A stretch of 12,303 nt of DNA, from positions 1 through 12,303 of the forward strand of contig JAYNJW010000048.1 in NCBI GenBank assembly GCA_038110535.1, given 5' to 3'. The translations under genes and the position numbers were made by a program. This DNA comes from Chordibacter sp038110535. GTDB taxonomy: Bacteria > Verrucomicrobiota > Verrucomicrobiia > Opitutales > Seribacteraceae. The notes under the pieces are model-generated. The model ran no database searches and was not told the origin of the DNA. It worked only from the letters and a program-made list of their open reading frames with translations. Positions 1 through 7,956 of this stretch are shown here, piece by piece; positions within the stretch are counted from its first letter, which is position 1, and every line of letters begins with the position of its first letter.

Positions 1-59
1 CCGCCGTCCAAGGATTGGATTGTAAATATGTGCATAGTAATCTTTGATTTATCTTGCAG

Positions 60-1166
60 ATGATTCCTTATTCCAAACAAAATATTACAGACGAAGACCT
101 GCGGGCAGTTTCCGCAGTTCTTCAATCTGATTTTTTGACCCAAGGGCCAGGCGTAGAAGCCTTTGAGGACAGCCTGAAAGATTATTTTGCAGTCAAGCAT
201 GCCATAGCCTGTTCCAGCGGAACTGCAGCCTTGCATCTCTCCTACGCCAGTATTGGAGTTTGCCCCCAAACGATCGGCATTGTTCCTGCGGTGACTTTTT
301 CTGCCACTGCTAATGCCTTTCGATACCTTGGGGCAGAGGTTCGGTTTTGTGATGTGGATCAACAGACTGGCTTGCTCTGCCTAGATTCCCTTACATCCTT
401 GCTTGAGAATATTAAACCCGCTCCTTGTCAGTGCCCTATATTGATTGCCCCGGTCTCTTTTGCTGGAGCAACTGCTCCTTTAGATGAGCTTGATGGGATT
501 GCAGCTAAATTCGGGTTTCGGGTAATTGAGGATGCATCTCATTCTCCCGGTTCAACTGCCCAGAGCAAAAACGGGGCTTACAATAGTGGGTCGTGTATCT
601 ATTCTGATGCGGCTTGCCTGAGTTTTCATCCGGTGAAGCATATTTGCTGTGGGGAAGGTGGTGCCGTTCTGACCAACGACCATAAGCTTGCCAAACTCGC
701 CCGAAAATTGAGATCCCATGGGATCGAACGCCCCTTTGACGACTCGCATCAATCTCCTTGGTTTTATGAGCAAACAGAACTTGGATGGAACTATCGACTA
801 ACCGATTTTCAGGCAGTTCTGGGCCAGTCTCAGCTTTCCCGACTTGATGCACAGTTGGAAAAACGCAGGCAACTGGCCGCCAATTATGTCCGATCCTTTT
901 CCAATTCGCCATTCAAGGAGTGCTTTGAGTGCCCTGCCTTACTGCCTGGCCATTCCTGGCATCTCTTCATCATTCGATTCAAGCAAACTGGGATTCGTGA
1001 CAAGGCACACAAGTACCTAAAAAGCAGGGGCATAACCACCCAAGTACATTATGTGCCTCTTTACCGACATCCTTATTACAGAGAAAGGTATGGTGAAGCA
1101 CAGTTGCCCGGGGCGGAAGAATTTTACCAGTCATGCTTAAGCATTCCCATGTTTCCTGCATTGTCT
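60..1166 (+). CDS. pseC: PseC-like DegT/DnrJ/EryC1 PLP-dependent aminotransferase, 3' end lost in gap
   Basis: Sugar aminotransferase of the DegT/DnrJ/EryC1/StrS family, closest in flavour to PseC, which aminates the 4-keto sugar made by PseB on the way to UDP-2,4-diamino-2,4,6-trideoxy-altrose and pseudaminic acid; cytosolic. Visible: the PseC-like opening MIPYSKQNI, the 'LTQGP' motif near residue 30, the PLP-phosphate region 'SSGTAALHL' near 55-63, and the Schiff-base lysine K193 in 'FHPVKHICCGEGG', followed by 'RSHGIERP' and 'LGWNYRLTD'. The 369 visible codons stop at 'LSIPMFPALS', normally about 20 residues before the end of the family, so the C-terminus lies in the N run. A TTG at 54 is also in frame, but the ATG at 60 gives the usual family start; no clear Shine-Dalgarno is seen. 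Any apparent reading through the N run to about 1328 is a chimera with the next gene. Another DegT-family 4-keto-sugar aminotransferase remains possible. Confidence 0.85.
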
Positions 1167-1266
1167 NNNNNNNNNNNNNNNNNNNNNNNNNNNNNNNNNN
1201 NNNNNNNNNNNNNNNNNNNNNNNNNNNNNNNNNNNNNNNNNNNNNNNNNNNNNNNNNNNNNNNNNN
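1167..1266. other. Assembly gap (100 N placeholder)
   Basis: A run of exactly 100 N. It separates the 3' end of the aminotransferase from an ATP-grasp gene already well into its coding sequence. Family lengths suggest the missing DNA holds about 20 codons of the aminotransferase and about 80-90 codons of the ATP-grasp N-terminus, roughly 300 bp. The 100 N is therefore most likely a placeholder of unknown length (inference). Confidence 0.95.
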
Positions 1267-1992
1267 CCAACCCGCGATGCCGAATTGTCCTTTTGGGCAA
1301 AGAAGAAAAAATGGTTACTACAACATAAGATTCGAGCATGGGTGTCCGAGGAATCTTATGTACACCATTGTGACGACAAACTAGATTTCTTTACCCACTG
1401 GCAAGGTTCTTCAATCTCGCCAATTCCCACATTTCGAAAGATTGACAACCATTCCATCGAAAGATGGGTGGCAAAGGATAGAAAGGGATCAGGTTCTCGA
1501 AATATCAGCCTGAATATTTCCTCCAAGCAGGCCCATAAATTATCGGGAGATGCGTCGAAAGATCTCATTTTTCAGCCTTTTATCAAAGGTAGGGAATTTA
1601 CCGCCGAGGCTTGGGTGAGTCAGTCCGGGACCTGCCATGGCCCCCTTTTGCGCTGGCGGACAAAAGTGGTCAACGGGGAGTCTCACCAAACCGTCATTTT
1701 TCATAATCGAGAATGGGAAAAAGCGATGCGCTCCATGTTTTTGCATGTACCTGGAGCAAGGGGCCATTGCCTGGCTCAAGTGCTAGTAGACGGGATGGAT
1801 AATCTTCATTTACTAGAGATCAATCCACGGCTCGGAGGGGCTAGTCCCCTTGCCTTGCGCGCCGGTCTGAATTCAGTGGCATGGCATTTGATGGAAGAAA
1901 CTGGAAATGATCGTGATATACCTACGAATTCTCGTTTTCCTGAAGGCATGTCTTTAACCAAACAGGACAGGGATGTTTTTTTTAATTCTTAA
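1267..1992 (+). CDS. ATP-grasp domain protein (carbamoyl-phosphate-synthase-like ligase), 5' end lost in gap
   Basis: C-terminal 241 residues of an ATP-grasp enzyme; the frame is open from the first base after the N run. ATP-grasp enzymes form an acyl-phosphate from a carboxylate and ATP and pass it to an amine or other nucleophile. Visible: 'PTRDAEL' at the start, which in this family follows an N-terminal Rossmann-like region; 'DDKL' with a likely nucleotide-contacting lysine; 'WVAKDRKGSGSRN' around 1462-1500, with the second ATP lysine and the glycine-rich loop; 'REFTAEAWV' with an acidic residue of the active site; and the metal-binding 'LEINPRLGG' around 1810-1840. About 80-90 N-terminal residues are missing, so the true start cannot be given; the ATG at 1285 lies inside the domain and is not the start. 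Its place behind a PseC-like gene suggests work on amino-sugar or glycan decoration (inference); the substrate is not known. Confidence 0.8.
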   Translation, partial: PTRDAELSFWAKKKKWLLQHKIRAWVSEESYVHHCDDKLDFFTHWQGSSISPIPTFRKIDNHSIERWVAKDRKGSGSRNISLNISSKQAHKLSGDASKDLIFQPFIKGREFTAEAWVSQSGTCHGPLLRWRTKVVNGESHQTVIFHNREWEKAMRSMFLHVPGARGHCLAQVLVDGMDNLHLLEINPRLGGASPLALRAGLNSVAWHLMEETGNDRDIPTNSRFPEGMSLTKQDRDVFFNS

Positions 1993-2037
1993 AAGGTTTG
2001 CCTACCATCTGCGAAACTCCTTGTTTTATCTCTGACT

Positions 2038-2820
2038 ATGCCGGCATTAACCTTTGCAATTGCGAACCAAAAAGGGGGTGTGGGAAAAACTACCACAACC
2101 GTAAGCTTGGGTCACGCCCTTGCCCTTATGGGAGTGCCCACGCTGATAGTCGACATGGACCCACAGGCAAATGCAACCAGTTGTCTTGGCCTAGAGAAGA
2201 AACCAGGGCTAGGAATCTATGAACCGTTACTGTATGGAACCGATGTCGCCTCTCGCGTGATTTCCAGCAAAAGGAAAAACCTTTGGATTGTTCCTTCAGA
2301 GCTCGATCTTGCAGCAGCTGAATTAGAACTGAGTGGCCAGGATGAGTATTTGATTAAGTTGCGTGCCTCGCTTGATTCCCTGAAAGAACATTACGGGCTT
2401 CAGGTCATTCTGATCGATTGTCCGCCAACCTTGGGGTTGCTCTCCATGAACTCTCTTTGTGCTGCTGATTATTTGGTGGTTACCTTACAGTCCGAGTACT
2501 TGGCCATGGAGGGTTTGGGTCAAATAACAAGCGTAATCCAAAAACTCAAGGACGCTGGGATTAATCCTGCTTTGGAACTTGGTGGAATAGTAATGACTAT
2601 GTACGACAGCAGGACCCGCTTATCCTATGAAGTCTGGCTGGAAGTTAACCAGTATTATCAGCATAAGGTCTTTCGCACTGCCATCCCTCGCAATGCCAGG
2701 CTAAGTGAAGCACCAAGCTTTGGGCAGACTGTTTTTGAGTACGCTCCCGAGTCGTCCGGGAGCTTGGCATATCGTGCTTTTGCACGAGAATTCTGCCAGC
2801 GCTTTCTTGCGGAAAAGTAG
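2038..2820 (+). CDS. ParA/Soj-family ATPase, no ParB nearby
   Basis: A 260-residue ParA/Soj-type P-loop ATPase, which dimerises on ATP, binds DNA non-specifically and positions cargo such as ParB-parS complexes. Visible: the deviant Walker A 'KGGVGKTT' at residues 12-19 with signature lysine K12 and K17, Walker A' 'VDMDPQAN' at 38-45, Walker B 'LIDCPP' ending near 130, and the C-terminal 'IPRNARLSEAPSFGQ' typical of Soj. There is no N-terminal helix-turn-helix, so it is the chromosomal or small-ParA type rather than the P1/F plasmid type. It begins 45 bp after the ATP-grasp stop with no visible Shine-Dalgarno and ends 5 bp before rnc, so it probably opens the parA-rnc-mfd unit. No parB lies in the window and I saw no parS-like site, so its partner may be elsewhere or it may serve another cargo. 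Family call sure, role open. Confidence 0.9.
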   Translation: MPALTFAIANQKGGVGKTTTTVSLGHALALMGVPTLIVDMDPQANATSCLGLEKKPGLGIYEPLLYGTDVASRVISSKRKNLWIVPSELDLAAAELELSGQDEYLIKLRASLDSLKEHYGLQVILIDCPPTLGLLSMNSLCAADYLVVTLQSEYLAMEGLGQITSVIQKLKDAGINPALELGGIVMTMYDSRTRLSYEVWLEVNQYYQHKVFRTAIPRNARLSEAPSFGQTVFEYAPESSGSLAYRAFAREFCQRFLAEK

Positions 2821-2825
2821 TCCCC

Positions 2826-3578
2826 ATGGGTCTTTTTGATTCGATTAAATTGGCTGTTAAGCCACATCGCTCCTCTCCCAAAAATGGTGAATTCTCCGTG
2901 CTCGAGAACCAAATCGGATACCATTTCAAGAAGGTGAGTCTTCTTCGTGAGGCACTGACTCATCCCTCTTTCGATTCCCGAAAGTCCAGATTGAGAAACA
3001 ACCAAAGGTTGGAGTTTCTTGGTGATTCAGTTGTGGGCTGCATTCTGGCAAAATGGTTATTTCATAGGTTTCCCGACCTTCCTGAAGGAGATTTGAGCCG
3101 GAAAAAATCTCTGCTAGCCAGGGGACACAATCTTGCTGTTGTAGCCCGCAAGATCAATTTGCAAGATCATTTAATAATCGGCAAATCGGAACGATTGAGC
3201 AAAGGCAACCTGCGACAATCCGTCCTAGAGGATGCCTTCGAGGCATTAATAGGAGCTATTTACCTGGATAGCGACTATGCCACAACCGAGCGGGTTATGT
3301 TGAAGTGGGAGAGTTTGTTTCTTTCCACACTGAAAGATAAAAGCTCTGATTTTAACCCCAAGGGGAAACTACAGGAGTTTTTGCAGGCCCAGCCAGAATC
3401 TCCCAAAGTATCTTATCATTTAATCAAACAGAGTGGACCGGATCACAGAAAAGAATTCAAGGTAGAACTCAGAATAAACGGTACGCCCATCTCGACCGGC
3501 CTCGGCCAGAGTAAAAAAAAGGCTGAGGAAGAAGCTGCCCAAGCTGCAATCAAAGCCCTCCCACCCTTCCTCAAGTGA
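2826..3578 (+). CDS. rnc: Ribonuclease III
   Basis: Double-strand-specific endoribonuclease that processes rRNA precursors and structured mRNAs; cytosolic, Mg2+-dependent dimer. The 250 residues contain an N-terminal catalytic RIIID domain (about 25-165) with signature 'RLEFLGDS', metal-binding E63 and D67, E88, and the second acidic pair D136/E139 in 'EDAFEALIGAIYLD'. A C-terminal dsRNA-binding domain follows (about 177-247), with 'NPKGKLQEFLQ', 'GPDHRKEF' and 'GLGQSKKKAEEEAA'. The residue matching E. coli E38 is Gln (Q60), a tolerated change in this family. The start has only a distant GGA in the preceding stop region. It sits 5 bp after parA and overlaps the mfd GTG start by 4 bp, so co-translation with both is likely. 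All known catalytic residues are present. Confidence 0.97.
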   Translation: MGLFDSIKLAVKPHRSSPKNGEFSVLENQIGYHFKKVSLLREALTHPSFDSRKSRLRNNQRLEFLGDSVVGCILAKWLFHRFPDLPEGDLSRKKSLLARGHNLAVVARKINLQDHLIIGKSERLSKGNLRQSVLEDAFEALIGAIYLDSDYATTERVMLKWESLFLSTLKDKSSDFNPKGKLQEFLQAQPESPKVSYHLIKQSGPDHRKEFKVELRINGTPISTGLGQSKKKAEEEAAQAAIKALPPFLK

Positions 3579-6500
3579 AAAAAATTGAGCCACCGGGCTC
3601 TCTGGCATCGTCCTTTATCCCAAACTGCCCCAAGCAGGCGGCAACTGTACTCCTGGCAGACTTGTGGGTCCAAAAAAAATGTCCGGTTGCAATTGTCATA
3701 GGGGAATCACTTCCAGACGCGGAAAATAAATGTGAGGACATTGCCGCTTTGGTGGAGTCACTTTATCCAGGCTTCCCCGTTTGTTTTCATTCGTTCGACC
3801 GCCCCCAAGCAATTGATCATCCAGATGCTTTCGAAAAAACCTGTGAACGGTTATCCTTACTTTCCTCTCTCAGGGAGATTGCAACTGAGGATGGCGCACA
3901 CCCGAACCATTTAGTTGCCACTACTTTTGACGCACTTCTCGGAACCTGTCCTCTTTTGGAAAAGACAGAAGATACTGAACTGCTGATCAAAAGCGGCACT
4001 GAACTTTCATACGATTCGTTTAACCAGGAACTTGTCACCAAATTTGATTATTCCAGTGAGGTGGTCTGCGAAGAGCCGGGGCAATTTGCGATCCGTGGAG
4101 GGCTGATCGACATCTATCCGGTTAACGCAGATTACCCCGTCCGAATCGATTTTTTTGGTGATACTGTGGATGAAATTCGCATCTTCGACCCTACTTCTCA
4201 AAGAGCGGTCAGAAAAATTCCACAAATACGAATCTCATCGCTTGCCAATGATGAAGCAGAGGAAAGAGAGGGCGAATTCTTCAGGTATCTTCCCAATTCT
4301 GTCTTATGGCACATGGAGGAGCCGGAAAATTTACTTCGGACTTATCCGCTGGTATTCCACGAAACTGGAAAGGAGGCCAGCGAAAAAGCCAATTTATCTC
4401 AAGTATGGAAGCGTGATCAAAACCTCTCCGATTATTTCCTTATAACGAGCGAAATTGATATGGGGGCAGGAATCTTTGAAAAATCTCCAAAATTAATGAT
4501 ACCAGTTCGATCACTTATTGCTGAACTGGAACGCCCCTTGGCGGTTCATTCGGATATTCTGGATCGCGAGCAAACGAAGGAAATGTCAGATATAATTCTT
4601 CGTTCCATCGCAGAATTTAGCAATTTGGGATTTGCCGTTTTTATTTCGATTGGTGCGGATGCAGAAAAAAAGAGAATTGAAAACATTTTGGAGGAACATG
4701 GTCTTGGTCATTTAAAGTTTTCTTTCCTGCCGGTTGGACTGCATCAGGGATTTGTCTACCAAAAGCAAAGGAACTTATCCTTGTTCAGTTCTTTCTTAAA
4801 TGATCAAGAGAAAGGTCTGCTCGTTGCGACATCTAGAGAGATTCTGGGGAGGGAGAGAAGTCGTCGGCCTATACATTCACGTAAGGCAAGAGTGCAAAGA
4901 AGAGAGATTGACCAGGCTCTTGATTTTGCGGAATTGGTGAATGGAGACCTACTGGTTCATTTTCAGCATGGGATTTGCCGGTTTCTAACTTTGGGGAAGA
5001 TTGCTCAGGACGGAAAAACGGAGGAAGCACTCACAGTGGAATTTGCAGACGGAATTCTCCTGCATGTCCCTTTGCAGGAGTCCCACCTGCTCTCGCGTTA
5101 TGTGGGGTTACGAAAGACCAATCCCAAACTTGCGAAACTGGGCGGAAAAAGCTGGGCCAAAACAAAAGAGGCAGCTGAGTTGGCAGCGATTGATCTGGCT
5201 GCCGACCTGCTCAGATTACAGGCATCCCGTGATGCCGAGACTGGATACGCTTTCTCGCCTGATGACCAGTGGCAGAAGGAATTCGAGGACTCCTTTCCCT
5301 ATGCCGAGACAGCTGACCAGTTACGGTCAATCCTCGAAGTTAAAGAAGATATGGAATCGGAAAAGCCGATGGACCGTCTTGTCTGTGGCGATGTAGGTTA
5401 TGGTAAAACAGAAGTTGCAATGCGGGCCGCCTTCAAGGCAATTATGGATGGAAAGCAGGTGGCTCTCCTTGCCCCAACCACCATTCTTTGCCAGCAACAC
5501 ATGCAAACCTTTAATGCACGCATGAGTGACTTTCCCGTTACCATTGAAATGCTTTCTCGTTTTCGCACAGCCGGGCAGCAAAAGAAAATAATAGTTGGGC
5601 TTCAATCTGGTGCAATTGATATGGTTGTGGGCACGCACCGCATGTTTTCCGATGATCTAAAGTTCAAGGACTTAGGACTTCTTATCATCGATGAGGAACA
5701 ACGATTTGGAGTGGAGCACAAGGAAAAGCTTAAACGGATGAAGGCCAATGTCGATGTGCTTACTCTGAGTGCAACTCCCATACCGAGAACTCTTTATTTT
5801 GCCATGGTGGGAGTTCGTTCGTTTAGCACTATTGAAACAGCCCCAACTAATAGGAGACCCATACGGACAGAGGTAATTCGGGCTTCCGATGAAGTCCTGA
5901 AACGAGCGATCGAGCTAGAACTTCGACGAGGCGGGCAGATTTTCTATCTCCATAATCGGGTCAAGACAATCAATTCAGTTGCCCGCAAGATTCAAGAGCT
6001 TGTTCCAAATTTGCGTATCGCAATCGGCCATGGGCAAATGTCGGAGTCAGAACTTGAAGAAGTGATGGTAGAATTTATTGCCGGGAAATTCGATTTGTTA
6101 CTCTGCACCACCATCATTGAATCAGGGCTAGATATTCCAAACTGCAATACAATTATCATTGAGGAAGCTGACAAATTCGGTCTTTCCCAGCTTTACCAAT
6201 TGCGAGGCCGAGTTGGAAGATTTACGCGACAGGCTTATGCCTATCTTCTGGTCAATCCGCTTCTACCTGTTAAGGAAAAAGCAAGAAAGCGACTCGCTGC
6301 ATTAAGGAACACCAGTAGCATGGGGGCCGGATTTAAAATTGCTCTACGAGACCTAGAACTCCGTGGAGCAGGAAATCTTTTAGGCAGTGAACAAAGCGGG
6401 CATATTGCAGGAGTTGGTTTCGAAATGTATTGCAAGTTGTTGCGAGAAAGTGTGTCACGACTCAAAGGCGATGAGGTGGCACTTCGTCCATCTGCAGTCG

Positions 6501-6943
6501 TCCGCCTGGACTTTTTGCACACGGATGAATCTGATACGGAAGGCACGGATTCCTCAACTATGGCATCATGCTTGGTTTCTTCTTACATGAGTGAACCGAG
6601 GTTGCGCATTGAATTCTATCGAAAAATCGCTGCTATCATGGAAATAAGTGAGGTCGAAAGCATGCGCGATGAATTGGTCGACCGTTTTGGCACCTTGCCC
6701 TCACCGGTTGAAGCAATTTATTTAGAAACTGAAATTAAATTCTTAGCCCAGCAATTCGGATTTGACTTGGTCTCAAATGATGGCCCGGATTTGTTGTTAC
6801 GCAAAGTAAGAAAAAGTTCAAGGGAAGGGTATCAGTACGAAAGGAGAGCTGGAAAATTACCAAGGATAAATAGCCAAAAGCCTCTTTTAAAGTTGAAGGA
6901 AATCATTCGATTTCTCAAAATCCATAAGCATGGGACTATGTAA
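3575..6943 (+). CDS. mfd: Transcription-repair coupling factor Mfd
   Basis: DNA translocase that pushes stalled RNA polymerase off lesions and recruits UvrA for strand-specific excision repair. The 1122 residues are close to the usual ~1150. Order of parts: UvrB-like N-terminal domains, with R174, R190 and F194 spaced exactly like the UvrA-contacting R165, R181 and F185 of E. coli; the RNA-polymerase-interacting CarD-like domain from about 454 ('LVNGDLLVHFQHGI'); RecG-like translocase domains with Walker A 'GDVGYGKTE' (605-613, K611), 'DEEQ' at 706-709 and 'LSATPIPRT' with S732; 'RGRVGR' in the second motor domain; and a C-terminal TRCF domain. The start is a GTG forming GTGA with the rnc stop. 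No Shine-Dalgarno is visible, so translation probably depends on coupling from rnc. No earlier in-frame start fits better. Complete and apparently functional. Confidence 0.97.
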   Translation: MKKIEPPGSLASSFIPNCPKQAATVLLADLWVQKKCPVAIVIGESLPDAENKCEDIAALVESLYPGFPVCFHSFDRPQAIDHPDAFEKTCERLSLLSSLREIATEDGAHPNHLVATTFDALLGTCPLLEKTEDTELLIKSGTELSYDSFNQELVTKFDYSSEVVCEEPGQFAIRGGLIDIYPVNADYPVRIDFFGDTVDEIRIFDPTSQRAVRKIPQIRISSLANDEAEEREGEFFRYLPNSVLWHMEEPENLLRTYPLVFHETGKEASEKANLSQVWKRDQNLSDYFLITSEIDMGAGIFEKSPKLMIPVRSLIAELERPLAVHSDILDREQTKEMSDIILRSIAEFSNLGFAVFISIGADAEKKRIENILEEHGLGHLKFSFLPVGLHQGFVYQKQRNLSLFSSFLNDQEKGLLVATSREILGRERSRRPIHSRKARVQRREIDQALDFAELVNGDLLVHFQHGICRFLTLGKIAQDGKTEEALTVEFADGILLHVPLQESHLLSRYVGLRKTNPKLAKLGGKSWAKTKEAAELAAIDLAADLLRLQASRDAETGYAFSPDDQWQKEFEDSFPYAETADQLRSILEVKEDMESEKPMDRLVCGDVGYGKTEVAMRAAFKAIMDGKQVALLAPTTILCQQHMQTFNARMSDFPVTIEMLSRFRTAGQQKKIIVGLQSGAIDMVVGTHRMFSDDLKFKDLGLLIIDEEQRFGVEHKEKLKRMKANVDVLTLSATPIPRTLYFAMVGVRSFSTIETAPTNRRPIRTEVIRASDEVLKRAIELELRRGGQIFYLHNRVKTINSVARKIQELVPNLRIAIGHGQMSESELEEVMVEFIAGKFDLLLCTTIIESGLDIPNCNTIIIEEADKFGLSQLYQLRGRVGRFTRQAYAYLLVNPLLPVKEKARKRLAALRNTSSMGAGFKIALRDLELRGAGNLLGSEQSGHIAGVGFEMYCKLLRESVSRLKGDEVALRPSAVVRLDFLHTDESDTEGTDSSTMASCLVSSYMSEPRLRIEFYRKIAAIMEISEVESMRDELVDRFGTLPSPVEAIYLETEIKFLAQQFGFDLVSNDGPDLLLRKVRKSSREGYQYERRAGKLPRINSQKPLLKLKEIIRFLKIHKHGTM

Positions 6944-6947
6944 TGCA

Positions 6948-7934
6948 ATGAAAGGGGTGCTTTTTATTATTCTAACTGGGTTTGGGGTTCATTTGGCGGG
7001 GGCCGAACTTGTGGAAGTGAATCGGGTCGTTGCCCAAGTAAACGACCGAGTTATTACTTGGGGGGAAATACAATTAGCCATGGAAAAACTTAATTTTTCA
7101 GAAGAAGAAAAATTACTTCGTGCCCAAGAATTTGTGGATGGGAAAATTGATCGGCTACTGTCTCAGGTCGCTTTTAAAAACAAAGGCATGGAATTACCAG
7201 TCACCTATGTGGAACAGGAGTATGCCGATAAATTAATGTCAGATTTCAATGGGGATAGAAGGTTGTTTCGTGAAGTCTTACAAAGCAACGGGCAATCCCC
7301 TTTGGAGTACAAAGACCAACTCAAGGAAGACATTATTCATATGCACATGCTTGCTCAGAGAAAGCGTACGGGGGACGAAATAAGTCCGCAAAGCGTGGAG
7401 GATTATTACAATCAAAATCCGGGCAAATTCCGGACTGAGAAGAGGATTCAGATAAAAGAAATTGTGTTCTCCGAGCAAGGTACGGATTCTAATAAAACAA
7501 TTAAAGAACAGGCTAAGGATATTCATGCTCTCATCCTCAATGGTCAAAATTTCGATCTTCTTGCAGCTTCCAATGGCCAAAGTCCTTTTCTCAAAAAATC
7601 GGGGGATTGGGGAGTGTTTGTGACTCCCCAGGAAATTCGGAATTCTACCATTAGAGAGGTCGCTTTTTCTTTAAAAGAGCAGGAAGTATCGGAACCTTTC
7701 AGAGTGAATTTGTTAGAACGGAAAGCGAATGGATCGATTAGTAATTCCGGAAAATTTGCTTGGTATATTCTAAAGATTGAAAATGTGGAGGATGCCAAGC
7801 TGTTACCAGTCGATGAAGTTCGTTCTGATATCGAAAGAATAATTGCCAAGGATTTAGAATTAGAGGAACAGCGCAAATGGCTTTCCCGTCAAAAGCGCGA
7901 TGCCTATGTAGATATCAATCTACCGGCAAAGTAA
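6948..7934 (+). CDS. SurA-like periplasmic chaperone (parvulin-type PPIase fold)
   Basis: Secreted SurA/PpiC-family protein, expected to chaperone unfolded outer-membrane proteins in the periplasm. From the ATG at 6948 it has 328 residues, with a compact signal peptide (MKGVLFIILTG..., probable cleavage after AGA at 19). A SurA N-domain follows ('VVAQVNDRVITWGEI' at 27-41, then helical to about 150), then one parvulin-like domain (about 164-280), then a C-terminal helix. The domain keeps 'SGDWGVF' (218-224), but the two histidines that usually form the parvulin active site appear replaced by E171 ('KEIVF') and Y273 ('AWYILK'), so isomerase activity is doubtful and a chaperone role more likely (inference). 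An ATG at 6930, overlapping mfd by 14 bp, is an alternative start adding six residues. It is 22 bp before radC. Only one PPIase domain is present, against two in E. coli SurA. Confidence 0.87.
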   Translation: MKGVLFIILTGFGVHLAGAELVEVNRVVAQVNDRVITWGEIQLAMEKLNFSEEEKLLRAQEFVDGKIDRLLSQVAFKNKGMELPVTYVEQEYADKLMSDFNGDRRLFREVLQSNGQSPLEYKDQLKEDIIHMHMLAQRKRTGDEISPQSVEDYYNQNPGKFRTEKRIQIKEIVFSEQGTDSNKTIKEQAKDIHALILNGQNFDLLAASNGQSPFLKKSGDWGVFVTPQEIRNSTIREVAFSLKEQEVSEPFRVNLLERKANGSISNSGKFAWYILKIENVEDAKLLPVDEVRSDIERIIAKDLELEEQRKWLSRQKRDAYVDINLPAK

Positions 7935-7946
7935 GTTCATTAAAAC

Positions 7947-7950
7947 AAGG
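7947..7950 (+). promoter_or_regulatory. Ribosome binding site of radC
   Basis: AAGG, six bases before the radC ATG at 7957. It is short, but it is one of only two Shine-Dalgarno-like signals at a sensible distance among the starts in this window, and it supports the chosen radC start. Confidence 0.5.
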
Positions 7951-7956
7951 TAAAAT

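Noticed and set aside
1..63. Open frame ending TGA at 61-63 that would form an ATGA overlap with the aminotransferase start (tail 'DWIVNMCIVIFDLSCR').
   Set aside because: Only 20 codons are visible, an open frame of that length is common by chance, and the tail resembles no family I recognise such as PseB. It may be the end of an upstream gene but cannot be supported.
638..655. Two cysteines right after the PLP lysine of the PseC-like enzyme ('KHICC') as a redox or metal feature.
   Set aside because: Relatives commonly carry small or hydroxyl residues such as Thr-Thr here; Cys is a conservative swap and nothing else suggests a special role.
505..912. 135-codon minus-strand open frame inside the aminotransferase gene.
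   Set aside because: Antisense shadow of a clearly conserved PLP enzyme; its translation shows no domain-like pattern.
1285..1992. ATG at 1285 as the start of a short complete ATP-grasp gene.
   Set aside because: The same frame is open back to the gap and codes the conserved 'PTRDAEL' segment before this ATG, so the true start lies in the missing DNA.
1993..2037. Possible terminator between the ATP-grasp gene and parA (AAAC-TCCTT-GTTT).
   Set aside because: A four-base AT-rich stem is too weak to be an intrinsic terminator.
2645..3005. Minus-strand open frames spanning the parA-rnc junction.
   Set aside because: They run antisense through two well-conserved genes and show no recognisable motif.
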